Shown piece after piece: positions 1 through 5,399 of a stretch of 5,491 nucleotides of DNA (positions are counted from its first letter, which is position 1; every line of letters begins with the position of its first letter). The position numbers and the translations under genes were made by a program. A model generated the notes under the pieces. That model was not told the DNA's origin. It searched no databases and worked only from the letters and a program-made list of their open reading frames with translations. Origin of the DNA: CAYLNK01 sp964384675 (GTDB lineage: Bacteria > Acidobacteriota > Thermoanaerobaculia > UBA5066); assembly GCA_964384675.1 (NCBI GenBank), contig CAYLNK010000386.1:1-5491 (forward strand), given 5' to 3'.

Positions 1-975
1 GTCGTCCTCGCGGTCGTCTTCGGCGCCGTCCGCCTCGGCAGCGCTCCGCGCCGGATGGACGGCGTACCGGTCGCGCTCGTCACGCCGAAGGTGCAGACGT
101 ACCTCGGCGCCACGTCCGGGGTGAACGCGCCGCTCGGGACCGCCCTCCTCGCCTCGTCGCGGCGAAGGACCGTGGAGGGCGCGGCCCGCGAGGCCTTCCG
201 GGTCCGATCCGTGGAGCTGGAGGCGGAGCTGCTCGGGCGCACCGAGCGCGCGGCGAGGGACGGCGCGCGCGTCGTCGTCTGGTCCGAGGGGGCGCTCCTG
301 GTCGCCGCGGACGGCGAGTCCGGGCTCCTGAAGCGGGCCGGCGACGCGGCCTCGCGCCTGGGCCTCCACCTCGGCGTCTCGTACCTGACCCTGCCGCTCG
401 ACGGGAGGGGACGGATCGAGAACGTGACGACGCTGCTCGGTCCGTCGGGTCCGCCGCTGTGGCGCTACCTCAAGGCGCATCCGGTCCCGGGCATGGAGCG
501 GTGCGTGGCGGGCGATGGTCGGCTCCCGTCGGCGTCCACGCCGGCGGGCCGCGTCACCACCGCCATCTGCTTCGACCTCGACTTCCCGGGGTTCCTGCGC
601 CAGGCCGCGGGCGCGGACCTCCTCCTGGTCCCCTCGGACGACTGGTCCGAGATCGCCCGCGTCCACGCGGCGATGGCGGCCTTCCGCGCCGTGGAGCTGG
701 GCGTCCCGATCGCCCGGTCGACGAGCGCCGGGATCTCCCAGGCGGTCGACGCGTACGGACGCGAGCTCGCGTCGCTCGACTTCGACGCGGGCGACGAGCG
801 GACGCTCCTGGCGACGCTGCCCGCCGGCTCGGTCCGGACGCTCTACGGCTCGGTCGGCGACGTCGTCCCCGCGCTCGCCGCCCTGCTCGGCGCCGGTCTC
901 GGGATCGCGGCGTTCCGGAGGGGTCCGGCCGCGGCGCGCCCGCTCAGCCGATCAGCCCCTCGGCCAGCCCCTTGA
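1..975 (+). CDS. Apolipoprotein N-acyltransferase-like nitrilase-fold protein (5' end outside window)
   Basis: Partial gene: the frame is open to base 1, and the first ~18 codons (VVLAVVFGAVRLG...) look like the end of a membrane helix. The ATG at 55 is therefore probably internal. Counting from that Met, a carbon-nitrogen hydrolase domain follows with the expected triad: E78 in VVVWSEGALL, K140 in WRYLKAHPVPGME and C172 in TTAICFDLDFP. Further Lnt-like blocks are RAVELGVPIARSTSAGIS (about 211-228), TLYGSVGDVVP (262-272) and a final hydrophobic segment (about 268-286). Membrane helices on both sides of a nitrilase domain are the Lnt layout. Lnt N-acylates the N-terminal cysteine of lipoproteins with a phospholipid acyl chain at the periplasmic face. 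Family members are about 500 residues, so roughly 180 are missing on the left. Odd points are FDLDFP after the catalytic Cys, where E. coli Lnt has a YE pair, and a basic/proline tail encoded over the convergent gene. It could be a divergent Lnt paralogue with another acyl or amide substrate. The fold is near certain; the exact reaction is not. Confidence 0.8.
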   Translation, partial: VVLAVVFGAVRLGSAPRRMDGVPVALVTPKVQTYLGATSGVNAPLGTALLASSRRRTVEGAAREAFRVRSVELEAELLGRTERAARDGARVVVWSEGALLVAADGESGLLKRAGDAASRLGLHLGVSYLTLPLDGRGRIENVTTLLGPSGPPLWRYLKAHPVPGMERCVAGDGRLPSASTPAGRVTTAICFDLDFPGFLRQAAGADLLLVPSDDWSEIARVHAAMAAFRAVELGVPIARSTSAGISQAVDAYGRELASLDFDAGDERTLLATLPAGSVRTLYGSVGDVVPALAALLGAGLGIAAFRRGPAAARPLSRSAPRPAP

Positions 976-1588
976 GCACGGCGCGCGTCCGGTCCCGCAC
1001 CCCGAGCTTCAGGAGGACGTTCGAGATGTGGTTCTTCACCGTCCCCTCGGAGAGCCCGAGCGCGTCGGCGATCTCCCGGTTGCTGTAGCCGCCCGCCATC
1101 AGGCGCAGCACCTCGGTCTCCCGCTCCGTGAGCGGATCGGGGCGGTCGAAGCTCTCGAAGTCGCGGGCGATCCCCTCCAGCCCGGCGAGCGCGCGCCGGG
1201 TCACGGCCGGCTGCAGGTACGACTCGCCCCGCGCGAGCCGCTCGATCGCGTCGGTGAGCTGCTCGAGCGTCACGTCCTTGAGGAGGAAGCCGCGGGCGCC
1301 CGCGCGCACCGCCGAGAGGAGCAGCGCGTCGTCGTCGAACGTCGTCAGGACGAGCGTCGGCGGCAGCGTCCCCTTCGCCCGGAGCGCCTCCAGCACCTCG
1401 AGCCCGCTCTTCCCCGGCATCCGGATGTCGAGCAGCACCACGTCGGCGCCGGCCCCGGGGACGAGCGCGATCGCCTCGTCGCCGTTCGAGGCCTCGGCCA
1501 CCACCTCGATGCCGCTCGCGAGCGACAGGAGGCTCCGGAGCCCCTGGCGCACGAGCGTCTGGTCCTCCACCAGGACCACGCGGATCAC
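944..1588 (-). CDS. NarL/LuxR-family two-component response regulator
   Basis: 214 residues, the usual length for this class. It is a cytoplasmic DNA-binding regulator, phosphorylated by the kinase encoded just upstream. The receiver domain covers about residues 2-118: acidic pocket E8/D9 (VLVEDQ), phospho-acceptor D54 in VVLLDIRMPG, switch Thr in LVLTTFDD (82-83) and conserved K104 in GFLLKD. A linker leads to a LuxR-type helix-turn-helix at about 152-207, with LTERETEVL, then SNREIADALGLSEGTVKNH and a final helix ending RTRAV. The start is the GTG at 1588-1586, which overlaps the kinase stop as GTGA. A GAGG at 1600-1597 on this strand lies 8 nt upstream, and the N-terminus begins exactly at the first receiver strand. 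The frame stays open upstream through the kinase gene, but that extension is out of frame with the kinase and is not real. The 3' end overlaps the convergent Lnt-like gene by 32 bp. The targets are not shown by sequence; the divergent exporter operon is the natural candidate. Confidence 0.95.
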   Translation of the reverse strand: MIRVVLVEDQTLVRQGLRSLLSLASGIEVVAEASNGDEAIALVPGAGADVVLLDIRMPGKSGLEVLEALRAKGTLPPTLVLTTFDDDALLLSAVRAGARGFLLKDVTLEQLTDAIERLARGESYLQPAVTRRALAGLEGIARDFESFDRPDPLTERETEVLRLMAGGYSNREIADALGLSEGTVKNHISNVLLKLGVRDRTRAVLKGLAEGLIG

Positions 1589-2715
1589 GCGGTCCGCCTC
1601 GCGAGCGAAGGGACGACGAGCTCCACCGCGAAGCCGGCGCCGGGCGCCGTCCGCACGCCGAGCGATCCGCCCAGCTCCGCGGCCCGCTCCCTGAGGCTGC
1701 GCAGCCCGCCACCCGGCAGGGGCTCGCGCGCGCCGCGTCCGTCGTCCGAGGCCGTGAGCCGCAGCCCGTCCCCGTCCCGGGCCAGGGCGATCGTGAGGCG
1801 CGAGGCGGCCGCGTGCTTGACGGCGTTGGTGACGATCTCCTGCACGCCGCGCAGCAGCGACTCGGCGACGGCGGGGTCCGTGAAGCGGAGGGCCGGGTCG
1901 ACGGTGATCGTGACCGCCGGGCGCGCGATCTCGGTGGCGAGGACCTGGAGCGCGCGCGGCAGGTCGATCCCGTCGTCGTCGCGGAAGCGGCCCACCACGT
2001 CCCGCACGTCCGAGAGGAGGAGCTTGGCGAGCGCGCGCGACCGCTCCACCTCCTCCTTCGCCCGGCCCTCGGCCACGTGCGCGGCGACCTCCAGCGAGAG
2101 GCTGAGCGCGGTGAGGTGGTGGCCGAGGAGGTCGTGGAGGTCCCTCGAGATCCGGGCCCGCTCCGCCAGGCGGCTGCTCTCCCCGAGGAGCTCCTGCGTG
2201 GCCCGCAGCTCGGCGTTGAGCCGCGCCAGCTCCTCGCGCCCGCTGGCCTCCCGCTCGGCCATCCACGACGTGTACATCGCGAAGACCGAGAAGGCGAAGT
2301 ACGCCGCCACCGGCACGAGGGCCGACGACGTCCCGAAGCGAAGCGCGATCGGCACGCCGTACAGGGCCGTCTGGAGGACCGTCCAGGCGATGGCCGGGCC
2401 GGGCGGAAGCGCGTAGACGAGCTGCGCCGCCACCATCACCAGCAGGATGCCCTCGAACCCGGTGCCCCCGGTGAGGGCCGCGGTGAGCGCCGCGACGGTC
2501 TGGAGCACGAGGATCGGGAAACGTTCTCCGCTCCGGTGCCCGAGACCGCGCATGAACGCCGCGAGGAACGCCACCAGCGACACGCTCGCTCCGGCGAGGG
2601 CCGGTGTGACGTGCCGCGCGTCGAGCCACGCGAGCGCGACCGGGAGCGCCGCGGCCCCCCAGCCGAGGACGCCCGCGAGGCGCCTGGCGCCATCTGCGTC
2701 GAGGTGCGGCTTCAT
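1585..2715 (-). CDS. DesK-type membrane sensor histidine kinase (HisKA_3/HATPase_c)
   Basis: 376 residues. The N-terminal half is membrane sensor, with about six hydrophobic segments near residues 12-32, 36-54, 67-83, 87-104, 107-125 and 132-150 and only short loops. It therefore probably senses the membrane or a membrane-bound ligand rather than having a large extracellular domain. A charged coiled-coil-like linker follows (about 153-185). The HisKA_3 dimerisation box is ERARISRDLHDLLGHHL, with phospho-acceptor H194. The ATPase domain has an N-box QEIVTNAVKHA (N297), a G1 motif DDGRGA (324-329) and a glycine-rich GGGLRSLRERA (335-345). The ATG at 2715-2713 is supported by an in-frame TAG five codons upstream (TAG ACT CGC CTG CCG ATG) and by the position of the first helix. 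No Shine-Dalgarno sequence precedes it. It is the first gene of the kinase-regulator pair and ends in a 4-nt GTGA overlap with the regulator, suggesting translational coupling. The class resembles DesK/LiaS/YvfT kinases. The ligand is unknown. Confidence 0.94.
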   Translation of the reverse strand: MKPHLDADGARRLAGVLGWGAAALPVALAWLDARHVTPALAGASVSLVAFLAAFMRGLGHRSGERFPILVLQTVAALTAALTGGTGFEGILLVMVAAQLVYALPPGPAIAWTVLQTALYGVPIALRFGTSSALVPVAAYFAFSVFAMYTSWMAEREASGREELARLNAELRATQELLGESSRLAERARISRDLHDLLGHHLTALSLSLEVAAHVAEGRAKEEVERSRALAKLLLSDVRDVVGRFRDDDGIDLPRALQVLATEIARPAVTITVDPALRFTDPAVAESLLRGVQEIVTNAVKHAAASRLTIALARDGDGLRLTASDDGRGAREPLPGGGLRSLRERAAELGGSLGVRTAPGAGFAVELVVPSLARRTA

Positions 2716-2724
2716 CGGCAGGCG

Positions 2725-2730
2725 AGTCTA
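2725..2730 (-). promoter_or_regulatory. Candidate -10 box of the histidine kinase promoter
   Basis: On the minus strand this reads TAGACT, matching the TAnnnT pattern of housekeeping -10 elements. Only 9 nt lie between it and the kinase ATG, so transcription would start about 2-4 nt before the start codon. That gives an almost leaderless mRNA and agrees with the absence of a Shine-Dalgarno sequence. No good -35 is present at 16-18 bp (GTGTGG/GGTGTG), so the call rests on one short motif plus context. Confidence 0.3.
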
Positions 2731-2779
2731 GGCGTGAACGGACGCGCCACACCCCTGCCGGAAGTCATGGGTCGGCGGG

Positions 2780-2793
2780 GTGACCTTGGGCAC
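2780..2793. promoter_or_regulatory. Imperfect dyad GTGACC-TT-GGGCAC, candidate operator
   Basis: The 14-bp element GTGACCTTGGGCAC is palindromic at five of seven half-site positions. Its core ACCTTGGG recurs 36 bp downstream inside a second imperfect dyad. It sits about 50 bp before the start of the exported TPR gene and about 65 bp before that of the kinase, where a regulator of either promoter could bind. LuxR-type regulators normally bind as dimers to such sites. Which protein binds is inference. Confidence 0.3.
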
Positions 2794-2816
2794 AGGTTTT
2801 CGGGGCGCCGGGATCC

Positions 2817-2828
2817 CTACCTTGGGAG
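2817..2828. promoter_or_regulatory. Second dyad CTACC-TT-GGGAG, overlapping a possible -10
   Basis: CTACCTTGGGAG shares the core ACCTTGGG with the upstream dyad and has the same single mismatched half-site position. The TACCTT at 2818-2823 could be a weak plus-strand -10 box, with a start near 2830 and a very short leader carrying the ribosome site; the sequence at -35 spacing (GGTTTT/GTTTTC) is poor. Protein bound here would overlap that promoter. Confidence 0.25.
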
Positions 2829-2832
2829 CGTC

Positions 2833-2838
2833 AGGAGG
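2833..2838 (+). promoter_or_regulatory. Shine-Dalgarno AGGAGG of the TPR/haem-motif gene
   Basis: A full AGGAGG lies 5 nt before the ATG at 2844. It fixes the start of the first operon gene and is the strongest ribosome site in the window, in contrast to the kinase gene on the other strand, which has none. Confidence 0.8.
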
Positions 2839-2843
2839 ACCGC

Positions 2844-3680
2844 ATGAAGAGACGCTTCCTTCCCCTCGCGGCGCTCGCCGCCACGCTCACGCTCCCCGCC
2901 CTCGCCGGGGAGCGCCACCCCCTCGCCCGGAACGCCGAGCAGGCGTTCTTCACCGCGCTCAACACCGACGCCTCGCGGCGGGAGGGAGCCCTGGTCGAGC
3001 TCGCGACGGCCCACGCCGTCGACCCGACGGACGCGCGCACCTGCCTGCTGGTGGGGCTCTCCCACCTCTGGAGCGCCGCCGAGGCGGCCCCGCGCGACCC
3101 GAAGGCGATCGAGCACGTCGTCCTGGCCGAGCACTACCTGGCGCGCGCCCAGGAGCTCGACCCGTCCGACGATCGGATCCCGAGCTGGCTCGTGCCGGCG
3201 CGCGTCTCCGTCGCGTCGATCGAGCGGACGCCGGAGAAGGTCGCGGCCGCGATCGCCGGCCTCGAGGAGGCGTACGTGAAGCGGCCGGCGTTCCACTCGT
3301 TCACGCTGGCGTTCCTCGCCGGTCAGGCAGGCCCCGGCTCGCCCCGCTTCGAGAGGGGGCGGACCGCGCTGCGTGAGGTCCTCGGGAAGCCGTGCGACGT
3401 CACCCGGGACCGCGCCTGCGGGAACGCGCCGCGTTGGCCGCACAACACCGAGGGCTTCCAGCTCTTCGCGGCCGAGTACGAGGCCCGCGGCGGCGATCGG
3501 GAGGCGGCCCGGGCGCTCCTCGGGAGGCTGCGGTCCGGCGACGGCTACGCGAGCTGGCCGTACCGGGCCGAGGCCGAGGAGCTCCTCGCGTCGCTGGACG
3601 CCCCTGCCGGCACGCCCCGCACGTCGTCCTTCTCGCCCCAGAAGGGAATCTCCTGCCAGCTCTGCCATCGCGGGAAGTGA
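2844..3680 (+). CDS. Exported TPR-like protein with C-terminal CxxCH haem c motif
   Basis: 278 residues; I do not recognise a named family. The N-terminus is a Sec signal peptide: MKRR, a hydrophobic core (about 5-20) and a likely cleavage site after ALA (about residue 21), so the protein acts outside the cytoplasm. No lipobox Cys is present. The mature part is helical with TPR-like units, for example around 48-82 (ELATAHAVDPTDA...), 92-127 (HYLARAQELDPSDD...), 133-160 and a later pair near 203-250 (EGFQLFAAEYEARGGDREAARALL). Two cysteines (C184, C192) flank a basic patch and could form a disulfide. The protein ends with CQLCH at 271-275, three residues before the stop, which is a textbook haem c attachment motif in an exported protein. 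The start is set by AGGAGG. It is the first gene of an operon with an ABC exporter, whose GTG start follows 10 bp after the stop. It may be a scaffold or redox partner. The coding call is firm, the haem likely, the function unknown. Confidence 0.88.
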   Translation: MKRRFLPLAALAATLTLPALAGERHPLARNAEQAFFTALNTDASRREGALVELATAHAVDPTDARTCLLVGLSHLWSAAEAAPRDPKAIEHVVLAEHYLARAQELDPSDDRIPSWLVPARVSVASIERTPEKVAAAIAGLEEAYVKRPAFHSFTLAFLAGQAGPGSPRFERGRTALREVLGKPCDVTRDRACGNAPRWPHNTEGFQLFAAEYEARGGDREAARALLGRLRSGDGYASWPYRAEAEELLASLDAPAGTPRTSSFSPQKGISCQLCHRGK

Positions 3681-3684
3681 GGAG
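3679..3684 (+). promoter_or_regulatory. Shine-Dalgarno GAGGAG setting the GTG start of the ABC ATPase
   Basis: GAGGAG overlaps the stop codon of the TPR gene and lies 6 nt before the GTG at 3691. No in-frame ATG, GTG or TTG lies in the preceding codons (GSEERD), so this decides the start and implies coupled translation. Confidence 0.7.
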
Positions 3685-3690
3685 CGCGAC

Positions 3691-4626
3691 GTGCTGGAGC
3701 TCCACGACCTCTCGTACCGGTACCCGGGCTCTTCGACCCCGGCCGTCGACGGCCTGTCGCTCTCGATCCCGAGGGGCGAGGTGTTCGGCCTCCTCGGCCC
3801 GAACGGCGCGGGCAAGACGACGCTCCTCTCCATGGTGGCCGGCCTCCTGACGCCGTCGGCCGGACGGATCGCGGTCGCCGGCCGCGACCTGTCCGGCGGC
3901 GCCGACGTCCGCCGCGCGATCGGCCTCGTGCCGCAGGACGTCGCGCTCTACCCCACCCTTTCGGCCCGCGACAACCTCGCCCTGTTCGGACGGCTCTATG
4001 GCCTCAGGGGGGCGCTCCTGCGCGAGCGGATCGCCGACACCCTCGAACGGGTCGGCCTCCTCGACCGCGGGGACGATGCGATCCAGACGTTCTCGGGCGG
4101 GATGAAGCGGCGGGTGAACATCGCGGTCGCGCTCCTCCACCGTCCCGAGCTCCTTCTCCTGGACGAGCCGACCGTCGGCGTCGACCCGCAGTCCCGCCGC
4201 TTCATCCTCGACCAGATCCGCGGGATCGCCCGTGAAGGCGGGCTCACCGCGATCTTCTCGACGCACTACATGGAAGAGGCCGAGACGGTCTGCTCCCGCC
4301 TGGCGATCGTCGACCACGGCCGGGTGGTGGCGCTCGGCACGCCGTCGGAGCTGGTGGCCTCGCTCGGGGGCGGACACGTGGCGATCGGCCTCGGGGAGGC
4401 ACCGGACGCGCCTCTCCTGGCCGCCCTCCGGGACCTCCCCCACGTGGCCGCGGCGGAACGTCGCGAGCCGGGCCTCCTCGTCACCGCCGCGCGCCCGCTG
4501 GACGTGCTGCCCGCCGTCCTCGAGGCGGTGCGCCAGGCCGGCCACGCCGTGCGCAGCCTCACCTACAGCCAGCCGAACCTCGAGTCGGTCTTCCTGGCCA
4601 CCACGGGCCGGAGCCTGAGGGATTGA
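3691..4626 (+). CDS. ABC-2 type exporter ATP-binding protein
   Basis: 311 residues, typical for DrrA/CcmA-type single-domain exporter ATPases. It hydrolyses ATP in the cytoplasm to drive the permease encoded next. All nucleotide-binding motifs are intact: Walker A GPNGAGKTT (36-44), Q-loop Q82 in LVPQDVALYP, signature FSGGMKRR (134-141), Walker B LLLLDEP with catalytic E159, D-loop GVDPQ and H-loop H192 in STHYMEEAE. The last ~90 residues form the accessory domain common in this subgroup and end in PNLESVFLATTGRSLRD, a characteristic C-terminal block of these ATPases. The GTG start at 3691 is chosen from the GAGGAG site and because the protein then begins with the usual first strand (LELHDLSYRYPG). 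The frame is open further upstream inside the TPR gene, but that is composition. Substrates in this family include drugs, lipids, polysaccharides and peptides; the sequence does not tell which. Confidence 0.95.
   Translation: MLELHDLSYRYPGSSTPAVDGLSLSIPRGEVFGLLGPNGAGKTTLLSMVAGLLTPSAGRIAVAGRDLSGGADVRRAIGLVPQDVALYPTLSARDNLALFGRLYGLRGALLRERIADTLERVGLLDRGDDAIQTFSGGMKRRVNIAVALLHRPELLLLDEPTVGVDPQSRRFILDQIRGIAREGGLTAIFSTHYMEEAETVCSRLAIVDHGRVVALGTPSELVASLGGGHVAIGLGEAPDAPLLAALRDLPHVAAAERREPGLLVTAARPLDVLPAVLEAVRQAGHAVRSLTYSQPNLESVFLATTGRSLRD
4617..4622 (+). promoter_or_regulatory. Ribosome site GAGGGA setting the permease start
   Basis: GAGGGA lies within the last codons of the ATPase gene, 6 nt before the ATG at 4629. 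A TTG at 4623, two codons earlier in the same frame, directly abuts this site and would have no spacing, so ATG 4629 is preferred. Confidence 0.65.
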
Positions 4627-4628
4627 AC

Positions 4629-5399
4629 ATGCTCGACGCCGTCCTCGCCCTGACCGCCAAGGACCTGAAGGTGCTGCGGAACGATCCGCGGGGCCTCGTC
4701 TCGCTCTTCCTGATGCCGCTGATGTTCATGGTCGTCATGACGCTGGCGCTCGGCCGGGCCTTCTCGGGCCGAGGCGGCGGCCCCAACGCCGTCCAGCACA
4801 ACGTCCCCGCCTGGGCCCTCTTCGGGGTGTTCTTCATCGCCCAGCAGCTCGCCATGAGCATCTTCGAGGAGCGCCGGCTCGGCACCGACCGGCGTCTCCT
4901 GGTGACGCCGGCTCCCCGCGCCGCGCTCCTCCTGGGGAAGCTGGTGCCGTTCCTCCTGGTGAACGTCCTGCAGGTGGCGGTCCTGTTCGCGGCGGGGGTC
5001 CTGATCCTTCCCGTCCTCGGCGCGCCGCGCCTCTCCCTCGGCTCGCCGGCCGCGCTCTTCGCCCTGACGCTCGGGGCCTCGCTCTCGGCCACCGGCCTGG
5101 GGCTCCTCCTCGCCTCCCTCGCCCGCACGAACGAGCAGCTGGGGGGGATGGGCAGCCTCCTCGTCCTGACGATGGCGGCCCTCGGCGGCGTGATGGTCCC
5201 GCGCGCCGTGATGCCCTCCGCGATGCAGACGCTCGGTCTCGCGACGCCCCACGCCTGGGCGCTCACCGGCTACCAGTCGGTCCTCGTCGGCGGCGCGGGC
5301 CTCACCGGCGTCGCGGGGCCGGTGGCGGCGCTGGCCGGCTTCGCCACGCTCTTCTTCGGGATCGCTCTCTTCCGCCTCCGCCGGGAGGGACCGTTGTAA
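4629..5399 (+). CDS. ABC-2 type exporter permease
   Basis: 256 residues, within the range of short ABC-2 (DrrB-like) permeases and lacking the large extracytoplasmic domain of YhhJ-type members. An amphipathic N-terminus (LALTAKDLKVLRNDPRG) precedes about six membrane segments near residues 24-42, 60-78, 103-128, 142-164, 174-192 and 229-249. The segment after the second helix, FEERRLGTDRRLLVTPAPRAALLLGK (79-104), is the typical cytoplasmic coupling region that docks on the ATPase; ABC-2 permeases usually have E-R-G-T-hydrophobic-pattern residues here. The GGVMVPRAVMP block (about 186-196) after helix five is also characteristic. The start ATG follows the ATPase stop by 2 bp. One permease gene is visible; the active transporter would be a homodimer of this protein with two ATPases, unless a second permease lies beyond the window. 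The stop is TAA, and no classical terminator follows. Confidence 0.93.
   Translation: MLDAVLALTAKDLKVLRNDPRGLVSLFLMPLMFMVVMTLALGRAFSGRGGGPNAVQHNVPAWALFGVFFIAQQLAMSIFEERRLGTDRRLLVTPAPRAALLLGKLVPFLLVNVLQVAVLFAAGVLILPVLGAPRLSLGSPAALFALTLGASLSATGLGLLLASLARTNEQLGGMGSLLVLTMAALGGVMVPRAVMPSAMQTLGLATPHAWALTGYQSVLVGGAGLTGVAGPVAALAGFATLFFGIALFRLRREGPL

Larger units (their letters stand above)
2716..2843. promoter_or_regulatory. Divergent intergenic control region
   Basis: This 128-bp stretch is the only sizeable non-coding gap inside the window. It separates the minus-strand kinase-regulator pair from the plus-strand TPR-exporter operon, so it should hold both promoters and any operator for the response regulator. 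Visible elements are a candidate minus-strand -10, two related CCTTGG-centred imperfect dyads, a strong plus-strand Shine-Dalgarno sequence, and a 7-bp inverted repeat CGGCAGG/CCTGCCG (2716-2722 and 2754-2760). A 7-bp repeat of this kind is expected by chance at this GC content. Confidence 0.75.

Noticed and set aside
515..2416. 633-codon plus-strand frame running across the Lnt-like gene and antisense to the kinase and regulator
   Set aside because: Its translation is R/S/P/A-rich with no domain pattern, while clear motif-bearing proteins occupy the overlapping frames. Long false frames are expected at this GC content.
1589..2752. Upstream extension of the response regulator frame through the kinase gene
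   Set aside because: The extension is out of frame with the kinase, is low-complexity G/R/A, and the receiver domain starts exactly at GTG 1588. It is not a fusion.
2788..2802. Sigma-54-like promoter GGGCAC-N5-TTCG
   Set aside because: The -24 half resembles the consensus, but the near-invariant GC at -12 is absent (CG instead), and the regulator encoded here is not an NtrC-type activator.
1813..2847. 344-codon plus-strand frame antisense to the kinase
   Set aside because: Composition is dominated by R, E, G and H with no domain; the opposite strand encodes the full HisKA_3/HATPase protein.
3373..3690. N-terminal extension of the ABC ATPase into the TPR gene
   Set aside because: Ser/Arg/Pro-rich shadow of the TPR gene; GAGGAG at 3679 and GTG at 3691 give a standard ATPase N-terminus.
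2817..4545. Long minus-strand frames under the TPR and ATPase genes
   Set aside because: Both overlap genes with signal peptide or Walker motifs, and their own translations show no recognisable features.
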